Of a stretch of DNA of 64,000 nt, positions 1 to 13,710 are shown in pieces. The position numbers and the translations under genes are program-made. The stretch's first letter is position 1; every line of letters starts with the position of its first letter. Below the pieces are notes generated by a model that was not told the origin of the DNA, did not search any database, and saw only the letters and a list, made by a program, of their open reading frames with translations. Location: contig NC_088177.1 in assembly GCF_028769735.1 (NCBI RefSeq), positions 20,559,599-20,623,598 of the forward strand, in the 5' to 3' direction. This DNA is from Zonotrichia leucophrys gambelii (taxonomy: Eukaryota > Chordata > Aves > Passeriformes > Passerellidae).

Positions 1-3000
1 TTGAAAGGAAGCTGGATGAAGTAAATATCACAAGCAAAGATAGATCAGCATATTTGCTGAGAATAAAATAGAACAACAATTATAAAACCTTACAGATTAA
101 TTAAGCTCAGGACATTTTAATGAGCACAGTTGTATCCACTAATCAGATTATGATGGGGACTCTCAAAACCATGTTTTTTTAAAAATTATTTGAAGAGAAT
201 AAGCAAACAAAATCTCATGGGTAATTTCAATTTCACACTACAAAGTTATTATCACCAGAAACAGCTTTTTTAAGGTTGCCTTAATTGTACTATAGTTGTT
301 GACTAAATAGCAACATCTCTAATTTGAAGAACAAAGGCCAGAGAAGACATTTTTGTTGCTTAGGTGAGCACAACAGGTGACATGGACAAATGAGTAGCAT
401 TCCAAAAGAGAGAGCAGCAGGAGATACCAACTGTCCTATTTCTTGCATGTGCTCCTGGATAAACACACTATTTCAATTCAATGCCTGTTTTGTTGCTTTT
501 GAGGAAAATACAGGGAAGGTGTACAAAGAGAAGTATTGGTAATAAGAAGGCCTTTGAGTAAAAATCCCATTTTTTGTTAATTCCTACATTAAAATTTAAA
601 AAGGTGACTTCCTAGAAACAAAATGTCACAGAGACTTATTTAGTATGTGTTTGCCACAAAGTAGAAGGAAATAGCTATAACCTGTCTCCTTGCATGCTTT
701 TGTGAAGCTCTACCATTTCCAACCCCGCCACACAAGATGCTCAAGATGGTTTCAGATACACAGAGAAACTACACTGAGACTTGTTCCCAGTTTCTCAGAA
801 CTTGGAATCTGAAAGCATGGCACCAAACCGCAGATTAAATCAAGTCTGGCTACCTGACAGGGCCAAGGTCAGTTAAGACAAAGTGAGGAAGGTGACAGAT
901 GCACAAGAGACAAGGTTCAGTACATCTCAGTTCTTTATGAGGCTTCTCAGCTAAGACATGTGAAGCCGGATTGATTTAAACATGAGTATTTCCTTAACTT
1001 ACAGTTCTCTTAATTTTAAGAAATGTGTTGACAGCAAATCTGAGTGGCCTGAAAAGTTAAAGAAGTTTTTATACATGTGAATTATTTAAACTTTAAAACT
1101 TCAGTACAATATGCTTAGACACAAAGAACAGTTTTATATACCAGTGAAATATTTCAAGTACTATTATTTATGAAGAAATTCAATGTTACTTATCCAGGTC
1201 AGATAGTAATTTAGAATACTTCAGAACCAGAAATGCAGGGAGACTGGCAGCATGCTGGGTATAAGGGTGTGGGTTGTGGTTTATAGATTTTTTTTATTTG
1301 TCTCACTGCTACTACCTACGCCAAGTTGATCAAAATTTACTATTTAGAAAAACAAATTTAAAAGCATTTTGTACAGTCGAGTTTCTTCTGCCATCACATA
1401 GAAACGCAAACCTTCTTTTCTGAAGATTTTATAATTGCATTATAACAGCCCAAAACACTCTAAGCTACAAGAGCTTGCTTGCATCTTTCTTTTATTGAGC
1501 ACTACTGATCTGCATATTTAGTGGCTCCTCATCACTATAATGCATTCTCGGTACTCAAAAGTAAAGACATTGCCTTTTCTTCTAGAAAGAAAAGGTAGAA
1601 AGGAATAGATTCAATGAGTTACTTTGTGAAGGAAAGAACAAGGTAGACTTCCTACAGAAAAGCCTCTCATTCAGAGATGAACTTTACCAAATTCAAAAGC
1701 AACTGAAGGAAGCATTCACTGCTTTCTTCTGAAAATGAGCTTAATAGTACAGGAGCTGATACATCCTGCAGGCAAGAGCAATACATCTTAGACAAAAGTT
1801 GCCCCCAGTAGAAAAGACGATCATGGAGGGAATGGCATTTTTTCAAGTGCCTGTGCATAATCTCATGCAGGGCTTTAAATTTCAACAAAAAAAACCCACT
1901 GCAAATTAGGTTTAAAATTTTAATAGAAACTACTGGATACGTGAAACAAAACACTGAAATAACAGGCTAATACTGATCTGTGTTGCAAAACTGATGTACT
2001 GGTGCATTTCAAACTACTCAGAGCTTCTGCAATTTACATTCACTCCTGTACAATGGTAATGAAGTGATCAAGCCTGAAGATCACAAATACAAGGGCCTGG
2101 GGAGCTGAACTCCAGCTCAGAACTTCGTCTGAACAGTTTCCTCAAGCGTGAACTGACTACAGCACAGTGTTGTGAGCACAGGAGTCCAGGTTCTAAGAGG
2201 ACCAAGATAGGGCTTTCTATTTGCTCTGTGGTCTCCCAGCAAATAACCCTTTCCTGTATAAATGGCTACAAATTCCAATAGAGACAAGTTCAGTCAGTGA
2301 ATGTTCACCAGAACTTAAAACAGGAACCCAACCAGAACACTTTCAGGTATAATTACACTTAATCTGGACTAAAAATTAGTTAATTTCCTTTGTCCAAGTA
2401 TCCCCATGGCTGTATCCAATACCAACAGCTGCAGTACCATCAAATCTGGAAAACACAAATGGAAGGATTGAGGGGGCTGAGTGCAAACTGAAATAAAGTT
2501 TGAACAGTATATTTTTGCTTATTTTTTTTCCTTAAGCCTGAACTGCCTTACACACTGGTAACAATCAAACGGGAACTGTTTAGCATACGAAAGAAAATAT
2601 TATTTCTGTTGTTATGGCTATTTGGACATCTGATAGCCTCAGGCAACCCAAAGGGGCCCCAACAACAACAGCTCAGCTTAAAAGACAAAGGGCAGATACC
2701 TTTGAAGTGAGAGATGACAAAGAAACAGCAGTAGACCTTGAAGTTTGGTCTGACAGAAAGAACCTGAACATTTCAGAGTAAATAAATTCTATTCATCCTC
2801 TCAATTCTCTTGAATGCAAAAGAGGCACAATGATGCTGAATGCCAGAAAACCTAAGGGCAAAACGCTCTCCCCACAAAACCCTCCTGTATGGCAACAGGA
2901 AAGACAACCAGCATTTCAGGGGGGGATCAGCAAACAGCACTGAGGAATGATTCTTGAAATTGTTAATATTTTGTGACTTTATTTTCTGGCTTTAATTGTA

Positions 3001-4854
3001 TTGTCTGGTAAATGTGAGTGATAGGAAACCTCTGTCAATAAAAAACCCACTAGCAGAGTCTAGTAAGAGGATCCTTTTATTCTTTGACATCCAGGCTGAA
3101 CAGGCATAAAAGTTTTTAGATAAGAATGTGTGAAGACTATTGCTCACGACCCTGCTCAAACTAGTGGAAAAGACAAGCCTCGATTTCCAGCTCTGCAAGT
3201 GGACAGATTTTTAGAGACTTAAAACACAATTCAGGACACAGATAAGGTACAGTCTAGAAAATAAATGCTGGGTTCTAGAAGCAAGTAATTTCAAAGTGGA
3301 AGCTCACAGTTGTGTCTCCCAGATCTGCACCTGTGTTCTGCACTGGTGGTGACACTGAAAGGCACAGGGAAAACAAAATGGCAACTACCTTTCTGCTGGG
3401 AAAGGGGAAGACAAGCCACTCCTGCACAGGTAAGACTGTGATGTTGGGAAAGGACCTCACCCTGCCGCTTTGGAGAAATCGTGCTTGTTTGGGCAATTCC
3501 TGCATCTCACCAGTGAGGAGAGGTGCATTAATGTGGATGTGGATAAAAGGCTTCCATAGGCATGTAAAAGCTGTTACACATTACATCATTTCAAAGCTGG
3601 TCTAAGGACAAAGACTTGTCATTCCCCTTGAAATCAAAGATTAATAGTAACTGTGCACACAAGACTTATAACAGTAAGTGTGCACTTGCTACTGGCATTT
3701 TCTATTTTATTGCCACAGACAATGACTTCAATTTGTGGTCAACAGACCTCTAAATTCCTTGACTACTTTTAGAACATCATAAAAAGAAACTGTGAAGATC
3801 CCGCACAAGATATGTCTTCACCAGAAAGTTTTTGGGAGTCAACAAACCAAAAAAAGTGAAGTTATAAGTCATACTTGAGATTATAAATTCGTTGGCATTT
3901 CTGACATTGACAAAGACAATTACTTTTTTGAGTGGGTATTTTTAGTGAAGGGACAGAAAATTCCTGGCTTTTGTTTTTCAGAGATAAAACTGAAATGTAC
4001 CAAGGACTACTGATGGTTTTTTTTCCTGGAATCACTTCTGATTTATTTATTGGAGGGCTTTCTACCTTTACCTGCAAATGTCACAACTGAGCTTGTGACT
4101 TTTATATAGATTTTGGTTTAATAACTATAGTAGGTACAGCACATGTTCTGCCTCTGCCCCTCTCCAAAAATAAACAAAACCTAATCACATCTAAAAACTA
4201 GTTTATATCTCACTGTTCATAGGAAATAGAAAGAGTTGGGCACAGATAACCTAATTTTCACCTGTTTCTGCTTACTCCATACACACTAACTCAATTTAGA
4301 TCGATCTGCTAATGTTTGCAGACTTACTACAGTGGCACAAGGGTACTACACCCATTCAGCTTATGCTTAAAAAAAGAAAAACCAAGATGAAATGTTGTTC
4401 ATACTCCTTTTTAATTTTATTTTAGCTCTTTGTTTATCGCTTCACTTCAAAGCGCTTCCAATATGAGGCACAGTTTCAGTGTGACAACTTTGTAAAATTA
4501 AAATAGAAAAAATGTGCCAGCATCAATCTGCTTTACATTGGAAAGCACAACAGCCTTGAGACAGAAATGACGACTTGTGAGAGTAAGCTATAATGAACCC
4601 AGAAGTGCTATCTGTAGTAGGAAAAATATATTACACTGGAGGCTGAACACTCCTGAAACAATTTGTCTTCCTCAATAGGAGTCCCCTATTCCCCACTTGC
4701 AGTGTACAGCCAAGTCTAACTCCAAAAGCAAGGAAGCAAGGAAAAATTATCAATATGAATCCCCACAATTCTGCTGGCTAACATTTCTTATTTGACTTGG
4801 AGCTACTTTAAGTCCAAAGTAAAAAAAAAGATACAGCCCATAATAAAGCTGAGT

Positions 4855-5300
4855 CTGCAAGGGACATCCCCCACCTGTGAGCTGCCAATGGCTGGGCAGG
4901 AAGGCAGGAAACCACCCCGGCAGCAGAAAGCCCACAGGGCGATCCCACCAGGCCAGGGGCGGGTACCCAGCTGGGGCATAGGCCCAGAAGCTGGAGCTGA
5001 GGCTGGGCAGCAGCTGCACAGGTAACAGGGTAACAGATGAGCCTGAGCCAGCCTGTCTGCCCTAACCCCAGGCAGCTGCACCAACAGAGCAGGGGAAACA
5101 GCCCAGCACACGGGAGGACACCAAACCTGCCAGCTCCATCCTCAGCTCAAAAAGCCCAAAGTCATGGCAGGACAATAAACAGTTAGTAAATATGGTCCCA
5201 GTTAAGAGGGAGGCTACAGAGGGTCAAGGGGCTGATCCCAGCAGTACTAGTCAGGATCTGTGGCAGGTGCACCCGGGTAGCCAGGCCCTTCTCAAATTTC
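4855..5300. other. GC-rich block of unknown origin in AT-rich intron
   Basis: Composition shifts markedly towards G and C, with words like GGCAGGAAGGCAGG, CCAGGGGCGGGTACC and GCTGAGGCTGGGCAGC. Open frames of 77-102 codons on both strands here follow from low stop frequency and resemble no protein I know. CR1 3'-end landmarks are absent. It may be a 5' portion of a retroelement or simply a GC-rich intron segment. Confidence 0.45.
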
Positions 5301-8300
5301 AGTGTTGCTAGAAAATAAGTTTTACTGTCTAGTGATCTGTACTGTCAGATTCCTTTGCACAGATATCCTTTCATTACCTCTGAACTGCAATATATTAGGG
5401 TCTAGTTTTTCACAACAATGTACCTGAGGTACAAATTCATTTCTCTTAAAATACGTTCTTGGCAAAGGGCATCACATGAATATATATGCTACATACGGAT
5501 GTATAGAATTAGTGCGTAGCATTAGTTTATATTGCTTTCCCAAAGACACACTTTCATTCCAACCTCCTCCAATACGTACAGACATTTTTCAGTCTTCTGC
5601 TTGATAATTACTTTTTTTCCTTAGAGAGCTGGTGAAAGCTATGAACTTGCTTTCTAACTTTAATGTGTACCTTTTAACATAATACCTGTTTATCAAAAGT
5701 CTAGCTATTTTAAGTACTTTAAAAGTAAAACCAACCTGTTATCAACTGCATATATTACACCAAAGAGTATTTTTCCATTTGGTTTTTGGTGTCCAGACTG
5801 AAAAGAGTTGCCAACCAGCCCTGAATGTGCATGTTTGGTTCTTACAGAACTAAATACTAGCAGCAATGGAAGAGAAAGCTAGACCTGAATTAATCTTGCT
5901 TATTAAACAAATAATAAAGAAGTGTTTATGTGGTAGTCACCATCACATTCATATGAATATAGAATGATATGTAATAAATTCTAAATAGCAAATTATTTCA
6001 AGAAGAAAACTTAAATCACTATAAACCTAGAGTTTGCAAGTTGCTTCTGACCTTAACAGGGAACCAACACAGACACTAGAAGCCTGATTACTATAAAAGC
6101 AATTTTAACAGAACTACCATCAATAATTAGATGTTTTAGACAATTGTGTAGTATTAAAAATACATGTAACTGGCAGCAGATTAATTTCCCAAAAGTCTTA
6201 TAATCTTTTGGTATATTTCCAATATATTTTTTTTAAAAAACATTTATTTATGAGTGCATGCATCTGGTTCTAATGACCTAACTTTACCTGTAAACATCAG
6301 AGTTGGTGTAACTGATGACATTAAAACAACAAAGTTATCAACAGGCCTCTCAAAACAGCCTTGTGAATATGGCAAAAGTAGACAATGAAAGGTAAAAAGG
6401 CAGCAAATCACAGCCAGATATTAAGCAATCATCAGGTTCAGTGTTTTGTAAACTCAAGGATAGCTTTGTTATCATTAACATGGTAATCCCTAATCCTACA
6501 GTATTTCTTCTGAAGTCCTTCACAGAGAAAAAACATACCCCATAAATTCTCTTGCATGAACTACCCAGACTATCAATTTGACCGTAGGACAGCATCCACC
6601 TCATACCATCCTGTTGTCAATGGATGGACTTGCCTATGGACAGCAATCCAATTCCCCTTCTCTTCTGGATGACAGGATGAACCATTTCTCAAGCTTAACA
6701 ACAGCCAACCAGAGACAGAATTGTCTGAAGACTGAAGTGGAACTGATTTCTTTTACCCCACGTTAATTCTGCTATTTGAAATTTACAGTACAATTAATAA
6801 ATAATAAAAATACTGTATAAAAACTCGTTTATCCCATTCTATCTCTGCTCCCCTGATCCTCCTTGGTAGGAATATAAGGACTTATAATAAAGAATTTTGC
6901 ATTTTTTCCACAAGGAGCAAAACACTTCGATTCTAAGTGTTCTCACCACTATCCAGCAGACCACCTCAGTCACCAACATTTTCAGTGTACTTTCTGTAGA
7001 ATATTCTTCCATCAGATATACAACATTACTGAATTCACTCTCAGATAAAAATCGCAAAACATGAAGGAAATGCAGATACACTTATACATAAGTCACACTG
7101 ATCTCATAGCTGGTATTTGTGCTACAGAATTGTCAGCAATATCATTAATTAAAAATACCCACAGCTTCGCAGAAGCACACAGCAATATGTGATACCTAGA
7201 CAGCTATGGTGATGCTACACAAATCTGAGGAAAATATTCCTATGTTCTTTTAAAACAAATATACAGTTGAGACTATACTCCTTGGCTGAAAAGAATACCA
7301 TTAAAATGTCTGAGCAACAAACACATCTGTCTGTAAGAACTGTGATATTTCACAGCCTTGACTGATGTATTTATTATCCATATTTTAACTACGTCTTTTA
7401 AAATCAAATTGAAGGGGATATCATTCTAGCTGCTGATAAAGAGATTGTTTTTTAATTTGTGACTTAAAATCCATTTAAATCTGGTTTTGTTCCCTGGCCT
7501 CTATTCCTTTTATCATGCTTACAATTTCTCTTAGATATGTTTTATAAAATTCCCCTTGGAATAGGCCTCTTCTGCCTATTGTGAAAGAGAATTCATTTGG
7601 GCTTTTATGGAAAGTGTCAAAAAATTATACAACAAAGACTAACTAGCCCTTGCTAAATAATGCTGCTTGCAGAACTTACTTTACCCCAAAACAATGTATT
7701 TCTGTTTGATTCTCATCCTGCTGCTTGAAGAACCGAAAAAGGTAAGCAGGTCATAAAAGAAAGGGAGGATCAGGGCTGGAAGTGAACACCATGTCTGAGC
7801 AACCTTCACCATATTCTTTGACTGACGTGAAGCCAGGTGAAAAGAAGGGGGTTCCTTTTGTTTCTGTAAAGCTGACAGATGTAGCACGAACTTGATTGTA
7901 CTTGGTTATTCCAAAAGGCAGAGGAAAGAAAAAGGAGGACAATTTATCTCCCCAGGTGTTAAAATGTGTAATCATCTCAAATGTACCCAATTAGGTCAAT
8001 GGAGCAAGCATGCTGCAAGAAACAGCAGCTCTTTCATTTCAGGTCCAAGTTCATGTCACTCCAAGACAGCTGCTGCATAGACAACAGCACGAATACCAAC
8101 CCAGAGAGTAATTCTAACTCTGAGATACCGTATATGCTCTCAAAGATATCACGAGATGCTTCAGCGCAGTCACATTACATGGTATGGTTCAAATACTCAA
8201 GTACAGAGAAGAGGGTATTACAGCTTCCCTTGGGACTGACACAAAAATAAACTTTTTACTTGAATCTTAGAGAGAAGCTTGAGAATCCATATTGAAACCT

Positions 8301-8529
8301 ATATTAAATCAAGATGAATTAAAGGCAAAACTTATTGTTACTAGTACTTTAAAGCAGACTATTGAAAAAGCACAAGCCACTACTCAAGTTCTTCAGAAAA
8401 AAAACCCCAAATAATCTTACAGGACCAACTGTTCCTATAAGGTCTCTCTGGGGGGCATTTTTTTTTTTCCTTTATGATACTGCTTGGAATGTGTAACACT
8501 TGGAACTGACAAATATGGTTATTAGGATC

Positions 8530-8650
8530 TGAAAAATGTCATAAGAACAACTGTGCCAAGTGAGACCACAGGTATGTCCATCTTTGAATAGCAGGCTGCC
8601 TCACAAACTGCTAATTACTGTCCCTCATAGTAGAGACCAATAGTGGCAAC
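8530..8650. repeat. Possible second copy of the ancient LINE-like repeat
   Basis: ATAAGAACAACTGTGCCAAG, GAGACCACAGGTATGTCCAT and later CTGTCCCTCATAGTAGAGAC resemble the same ancient family as the copy at 25.18 kb (ATAAGAACA...TGCCA...AGACCA.AGGT...CCATCT). The match is weak and short. Confidence 0.4.
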
Positions 8651-11361
8651 AATCGGCTCTTGCATCAACACATTTATTCTACAGTTTAATCACCTCCTCT
8701 TAGCTGAAAATTTGCATATTTGTTTTTTGCATACTGTTTGTTTTAATTTTATTTATTTAAAGTTATTTCAGAGAAATTACACCACTGACGTTACAACAAA
8801 AGGTCACATTAGAGGCCAGAAGCAATCACTGCAATTACTGACAAAAATCAAAAGTGGAATGTTTGTTCAAAATCCTGGAGCTCATTGACTCACCCTTACT
8901 ATTTTAGTCTATATTCACACTGATCTTAGTTTATTATTCCTGACTCCAACAAGTCAGAACACCTGCAATAGCAAAAGGACACAGTACACAGAAGCACTAA
9001 AATATTCCTCCCTTCATTTCAGCTATCAATGTCAGAAATTGTTTCACAGGCACGGCCAAAAATCAGGACCTGCTGCCATAAAAAAATTCTGACGCCATGT
9101 GCAAGTTTCAGAGAGACCTATATTATTATTATCACAGCTCAAAAACCTGTAAATCCAGATTAGCTGAGACACTAGCTACACAGAAGAGCAAATCTCCAGA
9201 TTAAAGTGTCTCCAACAAGTTCGGTAATTTAGTGATGAAGAGGCCTCACCTAACAAAATAAAACCATAAAAAAGAAATGCCATCTTCTTCGAGTGTGAAT
9301 AACTGTCAGTCCTGTAAGAGAAACAAAGCCACACATCTGACTTTTGGAGAAACACAAATATTAACCAAACAAGAGTAGAACTACATACGCCTGCATTCCA
9401 GTGCACTGGAAGAATGACACATTAAAAAATCCAAAATCTTTTTTTTTCCCTAAAATCACAGCAACATTTGTGTCTAGGTAAGTACCAAAGATCTCTACCA
9501 TTATTCCTGGTGGTCCATTAGATTACTATATTTATGCAAACAGTTACTTAGTAGTAGGCATTTCAGAAGAACACTGACTGAGAACCTATTTTATTTTAGC
9601 TAAATGTTTCTAGAGCTTGACAGTAAATGATATGCATGAGCCATGTTGACTGTCATCTTCCACTTTTGACTGTCAGACATGGAAGTAACTTGCTAATGTT
9701 TCATTCCAATTTCAGCACCATGAGCCTGTTGCATACGCTGCCTGCTAAAAGCTGTTCCAGATGGAATGACAGTATTTTGTAGGACCCCAAAGATGTAGCT
9801 ATAGAGATGAATATGTGTCAACAGCATTGACAGCATGACCTTTTTTCCCCTTTTTTGTCAACTGTTCTTATTTCCACGCTTTAATTTTTCTACATTCCCT
9901 GTAACACACGCGACTTAGGAAAACAAAGAGTTTCAGTCTCTCGGCCATCTTGGATCACCTACAATCTTACTGACCTGGCCGCACAAGGCAGAGGACAAGA
10001 GAAGAAGGTGTATAAACAATAAGGTATCTTCAAAATCACAGCCAAGGCCCAAAATTCATTTAAAAGAGGAAACAAAACTCACTCTCCTACTAACATAAGA
10101 ATGATGAAGAGCTCTGATGATTTTCCTAATGAATAGTCAGTAAAATGCCGGCACTCCTCACATTGGAAACAACCTGTTAACAATGAATAACAACTTCTAC
10201 TGATTACACCATTTTTACTGATAATTTATATACTATGTTAACATTACAGAACATTCATTATTAGCTCTTATTACAATAAATCACAAAAAATCTACTTTTA
10301 TCCTGCTGAAATAAAAATATGTAAATTACACCCACTGCTCATTTTAAACAATACAGGTAAAACAATACCATTTCTCTGACACACAGGCTGTGCAAGGAAC
10401 AAAAAGAACACCTCTCCACACACACACATATGCTGATCTGCACCCTCAAAAGAGGAAATTATCACAGGGCACTTCACTCCTTTTTCAGATGCACAATTTA
10501 GTATTCTGACAAACATGTAATTTACATTTTTTAGTTTTTTCCTATACAATATAAAATAATTTCTTTTTGACACAGAATGCCACAGGACACAGTACAAGAA
10601 GGGAAAAAAATGCAGTGGAGGGCTGTAAGGCAGCAGAGAGAATTGAGAAGGAATGGCTTTTGTTATTTCGACAGCCCTCAGCTCGCTGCATAGTTGGATT
10701 TATAAAATGTTCTTTAAGAGCAGCAGTTTTCATGGTGTAAGAGTGCCACACAGCTCTGGTTCCTGCAGTGCTCACACCAATAACTTCAAAACTAACTCAC
10801 TGCAGATGTCCCTATGATCATCTAATCAGACATCAAAAGCAATATACTGACAAGCTCCTGTGCTGATTAGAAGTGTTCTATATATGTTTCACAGCATAAA
10901 CAAACACACCGTAGTTGCTTTATAAATGGATTCACCCACATCAGAATTCCCTTTTAAAAAATTCCAACTGTTTGGAACTCCCCAGCTGAATGACAGAAAA
11001 TCCTTTTAAATCTCCCCAGATCTTCTCTTCAGTTCCAAACTGCAGTATTTCAACAGCAAGAGTTAAATTATTAATAGGAAAACTTATACCAGAAAAAAGT
11101 AAATGCCTTCCAGAATTAAAAAAACCTTGCTGGTCTGAATGACAGCCTAAGACCACACCACATCAGGAAGGCAGCCTGGACTTTACCCTCTAACACATGG
11201 TAATAGCTAAGATCTATTTCCAAATCTACTTTGATGTCTGATTATTACACATCAACAAGCATGGATATAAAGCATTACAAGGGCACTAGCACTGCCAGCT
11301 CCTGAAAAAATCCTGTGTTTCTCCCAATATCTGGTCTCCCCAGAGTCCACTTCCAGCAACA

Positions 11362-11668
11362 CTTAAAGAGGACCTGTATGAAAGATGGGGACGGACTTTT
11401 TAGCTGATAGGACAAGGGGTAATGTTTTAAACTAAAAGAGGACATATTTAGACTAGATAAAAGAAAGATGTTTTTACAAAGTATGTAAAACACAAACAGG
11501 CTGCCCAGAGAGGTGGAAGATGCTCTGTCCCTGGAAGCATTCAAGATCAGGCAGAATAGAGCTCTCAGCAACCTGATCTAGTGAAAAATGTTCATGCTAC
11601 AGTAGGAGGGATGAAACCAGATGACCTTTAAGGGTCCCTTCCAACCCAAAGTGTTGTATGATTCTACC
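11362..11668 (+). repeat. CR1 LINE fragment, 3' end, plus orientation
   Basis: The sequence follows the CR1 3' end in order: GAAAGATGGGGACGGACTTT, GATAGGACAAGGGGTAATG, GGCTGCCCAGAGAGGTGGA, CCTGGAAGCATTCAAGATCA, then CCTTTAAGGGTCCCTTCCAA and GTATGATTCTA at the end. It is 5'-truncated, as most CR1 copies are, and noticeably diverged. It is antisense to PARD3B. A frame on the opposite strand across it is only a shadow of the repeat. Confidence 0.92.
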
Positions 11669-13117
11669 ACATAACTATGGGAGAATTTCATACTGGAATT
11701 CCAACACATACAAAAAGATAAAATAAAACTATCTGACTTAGTCCAGTCACATAGTGGACAAAAGTTCTATCTTCTAAAATCAGACAATCCAACCCTCATG
11801 GCAGTGCAGTCCCTTGGCTCAAGTCAGTATAAATCTGCTGAATCAAGTTATAAACTCTACGGAATTATTCCACCACTGTGCCAAAAAATCTTTTCTGCCC
11901 TGGCCTACTTTTAAATAGCATGATATTTCTAATATTTCTGGGTGGTTTTTTACTAAAATACTCACACATTTTGTAAGTACTACTCATAGCCATAGCATAT
12001 GTAGCGTATCTTTACATTTACATTTGTATATAATAGCAAAAAGAAACAGAACAACTCATGAAGCTGCATCCTTACACATGTGAATGTTATGCTAATTCAC
12101 AGACTCCTAATCAGGAAGGCTAATACACCACAACCACAATTAGCAGCCACAAGAACCAGAGGAGGTTTTGACCCTTTTTAACAAGAGCTTGAAACATAAA
12201 AATGTTCTAATTATATATCAACCTTATTCAAAATTGCAAATTACATGTCCACAATGCATAAAATACAGCCAATTTCAAGTCATATCTAGGCAAAAATTGA
12301 AACTGTATTGAGCCACTGGAGCAGCTCTTCAATTGATCCAGCATCTCATTGTACCTTTAAATATGGATAAATACAATTTAATTCGCCAGTCCTATTGATT
12401 AACTCCAAGATAACCTAAGCATTTGTCCAGGAAACATGTAACTATAAAAGAAAGTCATGCAGAAAACCGCATACTATAATAATCAGCAAGTTAACAAGAG
12501 GGGGTGAAACCTTAGTCCCACCAGAATTAATGTGAAATTCTTATCAATTCAAATAGGATCACAATCCTCTGTCTAAAACTCATGACAAATCAAGTCTTAT
12601 GATAGTAGAGGAAGTCTGTCCCAAGGCAAAAACAGAAACAAGCTGAAGTAACAGCTCCAGAAACAAAAGTTCAGATGTTATATACATTATATACATTAGC
12701 AATTACTACCTGAATAAACTAGACTGAGCAGAAGCAGCAAAATGTATTTTTTCCCCTAACACCAAACCAACAGAGCCACGCAATTCAGACTTCCTGCCTT
12801 GCTGCATCTCATCCCTACCATGTTAGGCAGAGGGAACTTATGAGCTGGTGAAGAAAATCCGAAACTGCAGCTCCACTCAGCTAACTGGGGACAAGTTTTG
12901 AGCAAGTGTTAAATTCCCCAAGAATGTTTGTTTCTTCTGGAAGGTTTAATCCATCTCAATCCTGCTGCACTCCAGAGCAGATCTCTAGCTGAGATCCACA
13001 CGACCACTGCAAAACTCACTTTGTGAGGCCAAGCTATTTGCAGCCAGAAAGCAGATGGACTGGCCCTTGGCCTTTGCCAGAGCAAAGCTATGGGCACAGA
13101 ACTTTTCAGAGAAGTAG

Positions 13118-13400
13118 AACCACAGAATCCCAGAATGGCTCGGGTTGCATGGGGCCATAAATATCACCTAATTCCAACACCTCTGATACAGGCAGGGACA
13201 CCTTTCTCTAGACCAGGATGCTCAGAGCTCCATCCAACCTGACCTTGAAAACATCTAGGGATGGGCATCCAGTTTCTCTGGGCAACCTGAGCCAGTGTCT
13301 TACCACCCTCACCATAAAGAATTTCTTCCTCATATCTAACCTAAATGTCCCCTTGCAGTTTGCACCCATTATTCCTTGTCCTGTCACTACAGCTCTGGAC
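13118..13400 (-). repeat. CR1 LINE, 3' part, minus orientation (left piece of a split copy)
   Basis: Read on the plus strand this is the reverse complement of the CR1 3' end: CACAGAATCCCAGAATGGCT, TAATTCCAACACC, GACCAGGATGCTCAGAGC, TCTCTGGGCAACCTGAGCC, AAGAATTTCTTCCTCATATC and CTTGTCCTGTCACTACAG. It then stops abruptly and continues at about 13711 after foreign sequence. The copy is fairly well preserved and is in the same orientation as PARD3B. Confidence 0.93.
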
Positions 13401-13710
13401 AAGCCACCTAATTGCAGGGGTTCCATACTCTTTATCAAAAAAGTTCCATACCTTCATGGTGTTTCTCATGGGCAGCTCCTCAGAGCACTGACTCTTTCTT
13501 CTTCACAAAGCAGCCAACTGACTCCGGTTCCCTTCTCAACCAGACACCTCACTCTCTTTTATAGCACTCTTCTTCTCATTGGTTACAGCTGTGGCCTGGT
13601 AAAGTCAGGCCTGTTCCTAATCTTTGCTAATTGGCCCAGCTGCAACTCCTTAGGGGTAAGATTACTTTCTACACTACCTATTTTTTTATATTCTATCCCC
13701 TTACACAGTT
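13401..13710 (-). mobile_element. LTR-like (probable solo ERV LTR) insertion inside a CR1
   Basis: About 310 bp interrupt the CR1 between CACTACAGCTCTG and CTGATGAAAAGTCCCTC, which are close together in intact CR1. On the minus strand the insert has a promoter-like layout: AACCAATGAG (CCAAT box), then about 20 bp later CTATAAAAGAG (TATA-like box), then a GC-richer segment. A TG...CA pair at 13413 and 13707 would give a 295-bp LTR, but I could not find a convincing target duplication, so the ends are approximate. No internal retroviral genes flank it. The resemblance to avian ERV LTRs is from memory, and the class is not determined. Confidence 0.6.

Noticed and set aside
2395..2465. Exon-like stretch on the minus strand (TTTCCAG followed by an open FDGTAAVGIGYSHG frame)
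   Set aside because: It does not match the PARD3B segment expected next, is short, and has no convincing donor.
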